A stretch of DNA of 64,000 nucleotides. Source: Acidobacteriaceae bacterium. Its GTDB lineage: Bacteria > Acidobacteriota > Terriglobia > Terriglobales > Acidobacteriaceae. The position numbers and the translations under genes were made by a program. Within the stretch, counting starts at the first letter, position 1; each line of letters opens with the position of its first letter. Below the pieces are notes generated by a model. It worked only from the letters and a program-made list of their open reading frames with translations, did no database searches and was not told the origin of the DNA. Positions 1-8,715 of this stretch are shown here, piece after piece. The DNA is taken from assembly GCA_003134855.1 (NCBI GenBank), contig PLCS01000007.1, positions 505,011 to 569,010 on the forward strand, given 5' to 3'.

Positions 1-77
1 CGGCCGAGGCTGTGCCGCTGGGCGAAATTCTGCCCGAGCTGCGCAAGATCGCCGCTAAGGTTGCGGAGCAGGCGTAA
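1..77 (+). CDS. C-terminal end of an unidentified protein (partial)
   Basis: An open frame enters from the left edge (codons from base 3) and stops at TAA 75-77. The 24 visible residues form an acidic-basic helix-like tail (LGEILPELRKIAAKVAEQA). This is too little to assign a family. The next gene lies on the opposite strand, so this one ends a rightward transcription unit. Confidence 0.5.
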   Translation, partial: AEAVPLGEILPELRKIAAKVAEQA

Positions 78-112
78 CAGCCGTTCCTCCCAGAGGGAGG
101 ATGCGAAAATAG

Positions 113-141
113 CCCAAGGTGGAGCAAAGCGAAACCTTGGG
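113..141. repeat. Small inverted repeat, terminator-like
   Basis: Arms CCCAAGGT (113-120) and ACCTTGGG (134-141) enclose a 13-base loop, 36 bases after the stop of the leftmost gene. There is no clear T-run, so it is a weak candidate for a terminator between two convergent genes. Nothing else was recognised in 78-235. Confidence 0.35.
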
Positions 142-235
142 TTTGCGTCGCCACCTTGATTCCGTGTCCCGTAAGGCTGCGGTGAAACCCGACGGTGACC
201 AAATTCTCTGCAACTCTGCAACGACAACACCCGCT

Positions 236-1210
236 TCACCGCCGATGCGCCAATAAAAACATCAGCAGCAGCAGCACCACCGGAATCATCGCCAGCCCGC
301 CGTAGTAGAGAAACTTGCGCAGGTTTTGCGATTTGCGTATCTGCCAGTCGCGCAACTCGATGCGGTCCTCGACACCAACCTGATCCAGGTGCGCCAGGTC
401 GCGGGCAAACTCGCTCGCCTTGGCGTAGCGGTTCTTGGGATCCCGCTCCAGCGCGCGATACAGAACCTCCTGCAACTGCGGGGAGATCGCGGGGTTGGCC
501 ACCGTGGGCGGCACAGGGTAATTCAGCAGTCGCTCATTCATAGCGGCCATCGGATTCGGCCCGTTGAAGGGCAGCTTGCCGCTGAGCATCTCGTAGAGAA
601 TCACGCCCATTGAATAAATATCGCTGCGCCCATCGCCGCGCCTGCCCTTCACCTGCTCCGGCGAGATGTAATTCGGCGTGCCGATGGCGGCGGTGAAGTT
701 GGCGTAGGTGAGGCGCTTGGCGGCCGCGTCACCGGCGATGCCGAAGTCGATCAGCTTGATGTGGTCGTGCTCATCGACCATGATGTTTTCCGGCTTCAAA
801 TCGCGATGCACGACGCCGTTGGCGTGGATGTAATCCAGGCCATCAAGCACCTCGCCGGCGATGCGCAAGGCGCGCTCTTGCGAGAGCGGTCCTTCATCTA
901 GGATCTGGCGCAAGAGACGGCCCTGGCACCATTCCATCACCATGTAAATGCGCGTGCGCTCCTCGCCGCCGAAGACGCGCATCACCTTGGGATGATCGAG
1001 CTTCTCGCCAATGCCGGCCTCGCGCTGAAAGCGGTCGAAAAGGATGGGATCTGCTTCCAGATCGGGGTGAGGAATCTTCAGCGCCACCTGGCGGTTGTCG
1101 CGCGTGTCCGTGGCGCGATAGATGGAGGCCATGCCGCTGCGGGCAACCGGCGCTTCAATGCGGTAGTAATCGATCTCGGAACCGGCCTCGAAGCCGTCGT
1201 GAAAACCCAT
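236..1210 (-). CDS. Ser/Thr protein kinase, tail-anchored, atypical glycine loop
   Basis: Hanks-type kinase of 324 residues. It phosphorylates Ser/Thr of unknown targets at the inner face of the membrane. Visible motifs are VALK with Lys45, HRDLKPEN (135-142), DFG (155-157) and SPEQVKG in place of APE. A single hydrophobic segment (about 300-320) is followed by only two or three residues, so there is no extracellular sensor domain. The glycine-rich loop reads VARSGMASIY: the three canonical glycines of GxGxxG are Ala, Ser and Ala. ATG 1210 is preferred over GTG 1222 because a GGAG lies 11 bases upstream. A PP2C phosphatase gene lies just upstream on the same strand and a close paralogue lies at 5944-6942. 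Kinase fold is certain; catalytic competence is likely but not proven. Confidence 0.9.
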   Translation of the reverse strand: MGFHDGFEAGSEIDYYRIEAPVARSGMASIYRATDTRDNRQVALKIPHPDLEADPILFDRFQREAGIGEKLDHPKVMRVFGGEERTRIYMVMEWCQGRLLRQILDEGPLSQERALRIAGEVLDGLDYIHANGVVHRDLKPENIMVDEHDHIKLIDFGIAGDAAAKRLTYANFTAAIGTPNYISPEQVKGRRGDGRSDIYSMGVILYEMLSGKLPFNGPNPMAAMNERLLNYPVPPTVANPAISPQLQEVLYRALERDPKNRYAKASEFARDLAHLDQVGVEDRIELRDWQIRKSQNLRKFLYYGGLAMIPVVLLLLMFLLAHRR

Positions 1211-1314
1211 TGCGCGGCACACTCCATCGTGCTGATTGATTCTACTGTATCGGGAAACGGCGCGAAAAGAGTAAGGGTTCCATAAGAGTTTTGTTGAGTC
1301 TTGTCAGGAATCGC

Positions 1315-2235
1315 TCAGGCGGGCATCCGGTAAGGCCGCCCGCGGTACATCCCCACCTGCTCGACCGACCGGACGCGGATCACCTGCGCGGTGGTGTTGT
1401 CGTTGCCGTCGATCTCCACGGCGCGGGCTACCAGTTCGCGGGCAATCTCGTCGATATTCTTCTCCTGCGAGACGATTGATGCAATCGTGCGATCGCTCAT
1501 CTCGTCATGCAGGCCGTCGGTGCAAAGCACCAGCACGTCGCCGGCCAGCAGCGTCAGCGCGGTGGTGTCCGGAGCAACAAACATCTCTTTCCCCACCGAG
1601 CGAATCAGAACGTGGCGGGAGTCGGACTCGGCCGCTTCCTGAGCGGTAATCAGCCCCATCTTCCTCTGCTCACCCACCCATGTGTGGTCTTGCGTGACCT
1701 GCCTGGCTACACCGTTGCGGATCAGGTAGCAGCGCGAGTCGCCCACATGGGAGACAACGGCCTGATTGTAGCGCAGGGCGCAGCAGACCAGCGTAGTCGC
1801 CATCTTCCGACCCTGGTACTCGGGCATCAGAGAGCAATCGTGAACGGCGGAGTTGGCCATCTCGATCAACCGCGGCAGCAGCGTGGTCAGCATGGTGCCA
1901 GAAGGGGCTTTGGGAAATTCTTCGACGAGGGTCTTGACGGCCGTGGCAGAAGCAACCTCGCCGAAGTCCATGCCGCCCACGCCGTCTGCAACAGCGAAGA
2001 GATAGCCGTGGCTGCGGGCCTGGCGGCGCGAGGTGGGGAGGAACGAGGCCATCGCGTCCTCGTTGTTGGTGCGGACTTTTCCGAAATCGCTGACCTGGCC
2101 GAACTGTACGTCGAGCATGAGGGGCGCCGCCTGAAGGTATCTCTTCGATGCTTGTATAAAAGAATGCGATTCAGAAGCAAGGATAACCGGGACAAGGTCA
2201 GGGCTTCGCGAGCTGCGGAAAAAACTTCTGTCCAT
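1315..2235 (-). CDS. PP2C-family Ser/Thr protein phosphatase
   Basis: Metal-dependent phosphatase of 306 residues, likely the antagonist of the neighbouring kinases. All PP2C metal and core motifs are seen: RTNNEDA, VADGVGG, VSHVGDSR, QVTQDHT, CTDGLHDE and the terminal GNDNTTA. An N-terminal stretch of about 40 residues precedes the usual start of the domain (LDVQFGQVSDFG) and lacks a membrane segment. The ATG at 2235 is chosen because AAGGAGAGG lies about 7 bases upstream; a longer frame would begin 33 bases earlier without such a site. It precedes the kinase gene by about 100 bases on the same strand, so co-transcription is plausible. Confidence 0.93.
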   Translation of the reverse strand: MDRSFFRSSRSPDLVPVILASESHSFIQASKRYLQAAPLMLDVQFGQVSDFGKVRTNNEDAMASFLPTSRRQARSHGYLFAVADGVGGMDFGEVASATAVKTLVEEFPKAPSGTMLTTLLPRLIEMANSAVHDCSLMPEYQGRKMATTLVCCALRYNQAVVSHVGDSRCYLIRNGVARQVTQDHTWVGEQRKMGLITAQEAAESDSRHVLIRSVGKEMFVAPDTTALTLLAGDVLVLCTDGLHDEMSDRTIASIVSQEKNIDEIARELVARAVEIDGNDNTTAQVIRVRSVEQVGMYRGRPYRMPA

Positions 2236-2345
2236 GACGAATCCTCTCCTTGTCTGCAAACGTGCCACCGGGTGGCGCCTCCTGCCTCGACTTGCAGAGC
2301 AGGAAGAGCCACCCAGCGATTGCGGGAAACCGCGGTTGAATGAGC

Positions 2346-4115
2346 CTACCTGGCGGTGAGCAAAATCTCCTTACCCTTGGCTTTCGAGGAGCGCAGGAAG
2401 TAAATCGCGCCGTAGATGCCCCAGATGGCTGAAATCGCCAGCGCCAGCAGCGGTTCCTTGAAGGTGCCGAGTCCGAAGACCGGGCTGATCAGGTAGAAGG
2501 CCATGCAAATCAGGTTGGCCAGCAGCCCGAAGCCGGGGATGAGCAGATGAAGCACCACGTTATAATCGGGACGCTTATGGAAGGCCACTATGCACAGGAA
2601 GCAACTGAGTGCATAAAGGATAAACGTCCCAAAGTTGGAGGTGAGCGTGACAGTCAGCAGCGAGTTGGGCAGCGCGGCCAGTTGGTCGTGTGAGAGGTAG
2701 CCCCAACTGGAGAAGAGGCCTTGCGGCAGCGCCTTGATGGCTGCATCGGTGGGTGCTCCGGCGTCGCCAAACACAAGTGACACAGCGATGACGCCGATGA
2801 CCGCCGAGATGGCGACCAGCGTCCAGATGGCCTTGCGGGGGCTGAGCGATCCGGCGTGCAGGATGCCGAAGTGCTCGGGAGCCTCGTCGTCCTTGCCCAT
2901 CGCGTAGGTGACGCGGGCCCCGGTGTTCATGCAGCTCAGCGTGGTGCCGATCAGCGCCAGGAAGACGGTGAAGGCCTCTGCCAGCATGAAGTAGTGGCCA
3001 TTGCCATGGCCCAGCAGCGCGTCGCCGACGATGATCATCATGTCGCCGATGGGCGCGGCTGAACTGGAGGCGTTCGCCATGCTATACCCCGAGTTGAGAA
3101 AGTAGTTGGCCGCGAAATACTCGATCAGGTAGCAGACCAGGCCTTGAATCAGGAGCGAGGCAATGACCGCGATCGGTATGTGCTTGGTGGGATTCTTGGC
3201 CTCACCGCCCATCGAGGTTACCGATTCGAATCCGACCAGAATCAGAATGGCGACCGTGGCCTGAATGAACAGGTAACTGAACTGGTGCGGCTTTACCACC
3301 GAAGCGGCGTTGGGGTGAGAGAGGAAGGCGCCTGTCGAATCCTTCTCAGGATAATCAATGACGAAGGGTACCGGCTTGCCGGCCGCGTCCAGCAAAGGCA
3401 GAGGCGCGCCGCTGGCGTCGCGGATCGTCGAGCCGTCCTTGGCCGTCGCGAACTGGTACGAGTAAGTGGCCAGCGTCTGGTTGTCATACTGGAAGGCAGC
3501 CGTGCCCGCCGGATGGCTGACGCGATAGCCGATTGCCAATACGCTGAAGACGAGCAGCGCGGAGATCTGAATCACGTTGATGGCCAGGTTGACAGCCGTG
3601 GAAGCGCCCGCGCCTTTGGATGCGATCCAGCCGACAAAGATCGAGAAGAGTACCGCCACCAGCGCCATGAAGAAAGGTCCTGGGTTGGAGCCGCTCATCG
3701 CGTTGGGATAAAGGAAGCCGACCACATAGCCAACGAAGACGCCTGTAACTGCCACCATAACTCCGGGATAGACCCAGTAGTAAAGGTGCGAGCCCCAGCC
3801 GACGATGAACTTGGCGACGCGGGCGTACTTGAAGGCCTTGTCCTTGGAAAGCAGGGCCTGCTCGGCGTAGTAGTAGCTCGACCCGGTGCCGGGATAGAGC
3901 TTGGAGATTTCCGCGTAGGCGACGGCGGTGGCCAGACAGAGCAGCAGGGCGGCAAAGATGCCGATCCACATGGCGGGCGAGGTGGTGCCGGTGGTGGCCT
4001 GGATGAAGAAGGTGAGCCATAGGAAGGCGCCGGGGGCGATGAGGGCCATTGCATTGCTTGTCAGCCCTGTAAGGCCCAGGGTGGCTTGCATCTGAGGTGC
4101 TTGTTGATCGGCCAT
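2346..4115 (-). CDS. APC-superfamily amino acid permease
   Basis: Polytopic inner-membrane transporter of 589 residues with about 12 predicted helices. The N-terminal part has the APC signature (NAMALIAPGAFLWLTF, YPGTGSSYYYAEQ, and GFESVTSMGGEAKNPTKHIP in the central region). About 90 residues between helices 5 and 6 form a long hydrophilic loop, larger than in most family members. Substrate cannot be told; an amino acid or amine is likely. AAGGAG lies 8 bases before the ATG. It is separated by 110 bases from the phosphatase downstream and by an inverted repeat from the porin upstream. Confidence 0.9.
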   Translation of the reverse strand: MADQQAPQMQATLGLTGLTSNAMALIAPGAFLWLTFFIQATTGTTSPAMWIGIFAALLLCLATAVAYAEISKLYPGTGSSYYYAEQALLSKDKAFKYARVAKFIVGWGSHLYYWVYPGVMVAVTGVFVGYVVGFLYPNAMSGSNPGPFFMALVAVLFSIFVGWIASKGAGASTAVNLAINVIQISALLVFSVLAIGYRVSHPAGTAAFQYDNQTLATYSYQFATAKDGSTIRDASGAPLPLLDAAGKPVPFVIDYPEKDSTGAFLSHPNAASVVKPHQFSYLFIQATVAILILVGFESVTSMGGEAKNPTKHIPIAVIASLLIQGLVCYLIEYFAANYFLNSGYSMANASSSAAPIGDMMIIVGDALLGHGNGHYFMLAEAFTVFLALIGTTLSCMNTGARVTYAMGKDDEAPEHFGILHAGSLSPRKAIWTLVAISAVIGVIAVSLVFGDAGAPTDAAIKALPQGLFSSWGYLSHDQLAALPNSLLTVTLTSNFGTFILYALSCFLCIVAFHKRPDYNVVLHLLIPGFGLLANLICMAFYLISPVFGLGTFKEPLLALAISAIWGIYGAIYFLRSSKAKGKEILLTAR

Positions 4116-4272
4116 GAGCTTTCTCCTTAGGATTGAATTTCGTGGTCTGCCCGGCGGTTGGCCCCGGGAATTGCGTAAGGTTCACCTGCGCCCGTATCAC
4201 TTGTGCGAGCCGGTGCTTGTTAGTTGAATGTTAGGAGCGAAGTGATAAGGATGAAATGAGGAAACAGTTCTT

Positions 4273-4325
4273 AGTTCTCAGTTGTCAGTTGTCAGATCAT
4301 TACGCTTTTCTGACAACTGAGAACT
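4273..4325. repeat. 16-bp perfect inverted repeat with internal direct repeat
   Basis: AGTTCTCAGTTGTCAG (4273-4288) pairs exactly with 4310-4325. A second GTTGTCAG copy follows the left arm directly (4288-4295). It lies in the 263-base gap between the porin stop and the APC permease start, both leftward. It could end porin transcription, but the low-complexity 'gttgtcag' units resemble the 'tagggac' and 'tagctcctag' repeats elsewhere in the window. Nothing else is recognised in 4116-4378. Confidence 0.6.
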
Positions 4326-4378
4326 GACGACTGTTTTTACCGCCTGAAACCGGATACCGTTCCGACGCGTTGACCTCT

Positions 4379-5629
4379 CTATTTTCCGGCGATGTTGCTG
4401 CCGAAGATAAAGCCGAATTCACCCACGACCCGGAACTGGCTGGGATCAGTTCCTGCCTTGCCGAAGACGTCTCCCGTCGTGTAATTGGAGGCGTGGATAT
4501 AGGCGAGATCCGCGCGTACAAAGAACCCGCCCTTCTGATAGGTTGGCGTTGCGGTGAAAGTGGTGCCTGCGCTGCCAGCCCCAAAGCCTAACAAATTAAA
4601 CGATCCGTCGGTAGCATTCCCCGAACTCGTGAGGTATTCCACGCGCGCCGGAAGTGAGAAGCCGCTCTTGAAGGCGTAGCTGACGTTGAGCGCACCACCG
4701 GTTGCGGATGTACCCGTGGGGACTAATACTTTTGCGTTGGTCGGCAGCTTGCTGTACTGGAAGTACGGCGAAATGATCCATGGGCCCTTGGTGTACGTAT
4801 AGATCACCGCGTGCATGAAGCTGTTGTTCGCAGTCGGTGTGGCCCACGTTGTATAGGCGGTCTGTCCGAGGTTACCCATCCCGTCGTACACCAGGACATG
4901 AGGCCCCTTGGTCAGGGTCACCGAGCCGGAAAGCCAGGAGTAGCGATTGGAATAGTAACCGTCGTTCCAACTGACCGAGGCAGCCAGGTACTTGCCCAGG
5001 GTTTGATTCACCTGAATGCCGTGATTGATGGCGTTTTCCTGATTCCAAACGATGCCGCGCTCGATGTTGAAGTTCTGGTAAGTAAAAGTGGACTCGGCGC
5101 CCATCAGCGTGGGCAGTTGGCCTATAAGGAACTGCGTGGTCTTTCCTACCGGAAGCTTCAGGTAGGCGACCGGAACAGGCCCATAAAAATTGTTCACGGT
5201 ATTTTCGGCGTTCATAAACGACACGCCGAGCGTCGGCATGGTGTATACACCTGCCTGGATGTAGTACTGAACCTTTCCGTCCGCCTTCTGAATGAAGACT
5301 TCCCCGTTGCTGAGAGTTGCCTGCTTCGGGTCGTCTCCGGTAATGGCATTGTTCTGGCCCAGCGCATAGCCGGTCACGATGCCGTTCACAGAGAGCTTGC
5401 CGAACGGACCGGCATCGAAAATAGCCGGCGGGAGCCAAGTCAGCGGACCGGTGAGAACGAAGGTGGAAAGAGGGGCAGGTGCTGCATCTGCGGGAGCAGC
5501 GGGTGCCGCTGCCGGTGCGGGTGCGGGCGCAGGTGCGGGCGCGGGAGTATCCTGCGCATGGGCCATCAGAGCGATTCCCATGGCGGCGGCGGCCATCGTT
5601 TGCAGTACGCGATTCGTGTTCATCATCAT
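4379..5629 (-). CDS. Outer-membrane beta-barrel porin-like protein (BBP2/OmpL-like)
   Basis: Secreted protein of 416 residues. A signal peptide (MNTNRVLQTMAAAAMGIALMAHA) is followed by an Ala-Pro repeat linker (about residues 27-53) and a region rich in alternating aromatic/hydrophobic strands (VQYYIQAGVYTM, SVSWNDGYYSNRY, IISPYFQYSKL, FFVRADLAYIHA), typical of the putative beta-barrel porin-2 family. A passive outer-membrane channel is inferred. ATG 5629, the first of three ATGs in a row, is selected because TAGGAGG lies 10 bases upstream. The C-terminus ends in FGSNIAGK rather than the aromatic residue common in porins. Substrate unknown; its neighbour is an amino acid permease. Confidence 0.8.
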   Translation of the reverse strand: MMMNTNRVLQTMAAAAMGIALMAHAQDTPAPAPAPAPAPAAAPAAPADAAPAPLSTFVLTGPLTWLPPAIFDAGPFGKLSVNGIVTGYALGQNNAITGDDPKQATLSNGEVFIQKADGKVQYYIQAGVYTMPTLGVSFMNAENTVNNFYGPVPVAYLKLPVGKTTQFLIGQLPTLMGAESTFTYQNFNIERGIVWNQENAINHGIQVNQTLGKYLAASVSWNDGYYSNRYSWLSGSVTLTKGPHVLVYDGMGNLGQTAYTTWATPTANNSFMHAVIYTYTKGPWIISPYFQYSKLPTNAKVLVPTGTSATGGALNVSYAFKSGFSLPARVEYLTSSGNATDGSFNLLGFGAGSAGTTFTATPTYQKGGFFVRADLAYIHASNYTTGDVFGKAGTDPSQFRVVGEFGFIFGSNIAGK

Positions 5630-5943
5630 CGGCGTTATTCCTCCTAAAAAGTTTTGCGTTGTAGAACGCGAAATGAATTCATGCAAAAGGTTGAATCGAT
5701 ACGCCGCACCCGGATCGGTGCCGACGCCCTAACGTCCATCCTCATCGGATTAACTCTAGTAACGCATTGAAGGCATAAATATCCCGTTAGGAATGCATGA
5801 TGAACGCGTAAGGAAAACGTAAATAGGATTATTGTCCCTTTTCGGCGACGGAAGCGATAGACAGGAATTCACGTGAGAAATCAATCCTCCGCCTGATAAA
5901 ATTCGCCTTGAGAGTTTCCTTACGATTTGCGTGTAACACTTGG
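5630..5943. other. Divergent intergenic region, porin / kinase
   Basis: About 314 bases carrying the promoters of two divergent genes. A comparatively AT-rich stretch (about 5765-5900) would suit promoter elements, and a short dyad GCACCCGGATCGGTGC lies near 5706-5721. No operator could be assigned with confidence and no small gene is evident. The only rightward coding extension begins at a TTG (5908) and lacks a ribosome binding site. Confidence 0.4.
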
Positions 5944-6942
5944 ATGGTGATGTTGCAAGAACTCAGGACGACACTGGAAGCCGGAGATACGCTGGACCAC
6001 TACCGCCTAGATGCGACGGTGGCGCGCAGCGGCATGTCCACGCTCTTCAAGGCCACTGATCTGAAGGACGGCAAGCTGGTGGCCATCAAGGTTCCCCATG
6101 CGGAGATGGAGGCCGACCCGGTTCTCGTCGAGCGCTTCAATCGCGAGGCGGAGATCGGCCAGCAGCTGGACCACCCCGGTATCGTGAAGACCTATGACGG
6201 CGAGCAGCGCAGCCGCAAGTACATGGTCATCGAGTGGGTTGAGGGCCGCCTGCTGCGGTCGATCATGAACCAGGAGTGCCTGAGCCAGGCGTGCAGGCTG
6301 CCCATCGACCGCGCCATCCGCCTCACGCTGGCGATTTGCGACGCGCTCGACTATATGCACAAGCGCGGCGTAGTGCATCGCGACCTGAAGCCGGAAAACA
6401 TCATGGTGGACGCCCAGGACCGCATCAAGCTGATCGACTTCGGCATCGCGATGAAAGAGGACGCGCGGCGGCTGACCTTTGCCGGGCCTAATCCGTTATT
6501 GGGCACGCCGGACTACATCTCTCCGGAGCAGGTGAAGGGCCAGCGCGGCGACCAGCGCAGCGACATCTATTCTCTGGGCGTGATATTCTACGAGATGCTC
6601 ACGGGCCAGCCGCCCTTCAGCGGGCCCAATCCTCTGGCGGTGATGAACGAGCGCGTGCTCAACGACCCCCAGCCAGCGCGCAAGCTGAGGCCGGAAATTT
6701 CGCCGCAGTTGCAGGAGATTCTCTATCGCGCCCTGGAGCGCGATCCGCGCCACCGCTACGCAACCGCTCAGGAGATGGCCTGGGAGCTGGAGCATCAGGA
6801 CCAGGTGGGCGTGGATGAGGACGCGCGCCGGAGCTCCCTGCGCGGACGCCTCTTCCCCAACGCGCGCAAGCTACTCTTCTATGCGTGCCTGGTGCTGGTG
6901 CCGTCGGTGCTCTTCGTGCTGATGCTGCTGCTGGCGCGCTAG
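5944..6942 (+). CDS. Ser/Thr protein kinase, tail-anchored, paralogue of the first
   Basis: Hanks-type kinase of 332 residues, very similar to the product at 236-1210 (shared LERDP-RYA, GVVHRDLKPENIMVD, YISPEQVKG). Lys49 in VAIK, HRDLKPEN and IDFG are intact. The glycine loop is again replaced (VARSGMSTLF). One hydrophobic helix at the extreme C-terminus (LLFYACLVLVPSVLFVLMLLL) anchors it with no outside domain. ATG 5944 and ATG 5950 are both possible; neither has a strong ribosome site. It contains an insertion of a few residues after the hinge (SQACRLPIDRA) relative to the paralogue. Its TAG shares the tetramer CTAG with the stop of the convergent ammonium transporter gene. Confidence 0.9.
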   Translation: MVMLQELRTTLEAGDTLDHYRLDATVARSGMSTLFKATDLKDGKLVAIKVPHAEMEADPVLVERFNREAEIGQQLDHPGIVKTYDGEQRSRKYMVIEWVEGRLLRSIMNQECLSQACRLPIDRAIRLTLAICDALDYMHKRGVVHRDLKPENIMVDAQDRIKLIDFGIAMKEDARRLTFAGPNPLLGTPDYISPEQVKGQRGDQRSDIYSLGVIFYEMLTGQPPFSGPNPLAVMNERVLNDPQPARKLRPEISPQLQEILYRALERDPRHRYATAQEMAWELEHQDQVGVDEDARRSSLRGRLFPNARKLLFYACLVLVPSVLFVLMLLLAR

Positions 6943-8216
6943 CGGTACGATTCGTCCCGGTGAATCACGAACTCCGGATAAGCGCCGCCGCCCAGCTCGT
7001 GCAGGTCCATGCCGATGCGTTCGCCGTCGGCGTCCACGCGGAAAGGCACAACTCGATTGAGCAGCCAGAAGAGCAGATAAACCAGCGGCAGTACCAGGCC
7101 CAGCAGTGCGGCAATGCCAATCAATTGAGCCACCAGTTGCCCCGGCTGCGCGGCGAAGATGCCCGCGGCCAACAGACCCCACAGGCCGCCCACGGCATGA
7201 ACCGAGATCGCGCCGGAGGGATCGTCGATGGAGAGAGCCAGCTCCAGCAGCTCGACCAGCAGCGGCGTAACAATGCCGGCCACGATGCCGACAAAGAGCG
7301 ACTCGCCCGGTGTAACAATTCCGGCGCAGGCGCTCGAAGCCACCAGTCCAGCCAGCCAGCCGTTAGCGCAGAGGCTGGCGTCAGGCTTGCCGAAGCGGAA
7401 GCGCGTCACCGCGAAGGTGGCCACGAGCGCTCCCGCGGCGGAGAGCAGCGTGTTCACCGCCGTCACCGGCAACGCGCTGAGCGGCGCATGAAGCCAGAGC
7501 AGCGCGCCGGCCACGTTCCACCCTAGCCAGCCCACCAAGGCCAGCAGGCAGCCGAAGAGGACATAGACAGCATTATGGCCGGGCAGCGCGGTGGAGAGGC
7601 CTTCCTTGGGAAACTTGCCCTTGCGCGGCCCCGCGATCCACACCACGGCCAGCGCACTCAACCCACCCAGAACCTGCACCGTGGCCGCGCCGCCACCATC
7701 CAGAAAGCCCGCGCCCAGCGAAAAATTCACGCCCAGCTGGCTCAGCCAGCCACCGACCCAGACCCAATGCGCCAGCATCGGAAAGACGGTTGCGGCCAGC
7801 ACCGCGGACAGCGCGCAGCCGGCGGTCAGACGCAGCCGGTCCGCGCCCGAACCCCATGGGATCAGCGCGGCCAGGGCAACAGCCAAAAATTCAAAGAGCA
7901 GTGCAAGCTGCGCGTGAGCCGAAGTGGCGCTTAGTCCGCCCAGCAGAAACGGCCCCGTACCCAGCCAGTTCCATGGCTTGCCGGCCAACTGAATCACGTG
8001 GCCCGCGCCGCCAATCCATGTTGCGCCCACCAGCGCGAAGGCGATGGCGGTCACGGCCACAATGGCCAAGTTGCCCAGCAGCCCCTGAGCGGCCGAGCGG
8101 CAGCGGCCCAGGCCGGTGTTGATCAGCGCCACGCCGGCGATGGCCAGCGGCGCAAGCAGTAGCAGCGCCAGGCAGAGCGCGAAGGCGGCGTCCGTGATGG
8201 GGATAGTAGGGTTCAT
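6939..8216 (-). CDS. amt: Ammonium transporter (Amt/MEP/Rh family), variant
   Basis: Polytopic protein of 425 residues, inner membrane, expected to conduct ammonium. About 11 helices. AHWVWVGGW matches the MVWGGG motif of AmtB and FLDGGGAATVQVL matches the LDFAGGTVVHI segment, in which the first pore histidine (His168 of E. coli AmtB) is Gln here. The second histidine (His318) is kept in SVHAVGGLWG after DDPSGA. ATG 8216 follows GGAGAAGG and overlaps the stop of the upstream small gene by ATGA, so the two are translationally coupled. No GlnK gene is adjacent. Transport activity is likely but the twin-His change is unusual; a sensor-like or altered-selectivity role is possible. Confidence 0.85.
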   Translation of the reverse strand: MNPTIPITDAAFALCLALLLLAPLAIAGVALINTGLGRCRSAAQGLLGNLAIVAVTAIAFALVGATWIGGAGHVIQLAGKPWNWLGTGPFLLGGLSATSAHAQLALLFEFLAVALAALIPWGSGADRLRLTAGCALSAVLAATVFPMLAHWVWVGGWLSQLGVNFSLGAGFLDGGGAATVQVLGGLSALAVVWIAGPRKGKFPKEGLSTALPGHNAVYVLFGCLLALVGWLGWNVAGALLWLHAPLSALPVTAVNTLLSAAGALVATFAVTRFRFGKPDASLCANGWLAGLVASSACAGIVTPGESLFVGIVAGIVTPLLVELLELALSIDDPSGAISVHAVGGLWGLLAAGIFAAQPGQLVAQLIGIAALLGLVLPLVYLLFWLLNRVVPFRVDADGERIGMDLHELGGGAYPEFVIHRDESYR

Positions 8217-8395
8217 CGCTGGCCTTCTCCCCGCGCTTCCATGTGTCCGCGCACGGCCACGGCCAATCCGAGACATTCGACTCCCAGCCCGCAGAGCACG
8301 AAGGCCGCCCGCGACGCGGGATCGGCAAAGAGCACCAGCGCCGCCATCGTGAGAAAGAATCCGGCTGGCATCACCAGCAATCCGGCGAACTTCAT
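8213..8395 (-). CDS. Small two-helix membrane protein coupled to amt
   Basis: A 60-residue protein starting [20 protein letters not shown] with two hydrophobic segments (about 4-24 and 32-52) and a basic/acidic tail ([11 protein letters not shown]). GGAAG lies 6 bases before ATG 8395. Its TGA overlaps the amt ATG (ATGA). I recognise no family. The coupling suggests a subunit or assembly/regulatory partner of the ammonium channel, which is inference only. Confidence 0.7.
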   Translation of the reverse strand: MKFAGLLVMPAGFFLTMAALVLFADPASRAAFVLCGLGVECLGLAVAVRGHMEARGEGQR

Positions 8396-8715
8396 TGAGC
8401 TTCCTTTCCGAGCAACCAAGGGAGTGTCCGCGCAGCCTCACAAGATGGAAGGCGGCGGACCGGGATCTGCATCCGTGCTCCGCGATCCAATTTTTTTCGG
8501 GTCAATCGGCGGCAACGCCTTTACGAAACTATAAAGCATCCAGGTTCGGGATTCACCAGAGTGCGGCAGGCAGCCGAGCGCGCAACCGGCGCCCGCCCCT
8601 TTATACTAAGGTGTTTGCAGAATACAAAACGGCGGGCCCGCAGACGGCGCGCGTTCAGAAGGTGGGGGTCCCCAGCGACAGGTCTTCGTCGCTGGGGTCA
8701 CAGAAGGAGTCGGCA

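Noticed and set aside
2346-4115. Long antisense frames in the permease and other GC-rich genes
   Set aside because: They follow from high G+C codon use of the real genes and lack motifs or ribosome sites.
8602-8607. TATACT as -10 of mtnP
   Set aside because: No acceptable -35 sequence at 16-18 bases, so listed only as a remark and not as a promoter.
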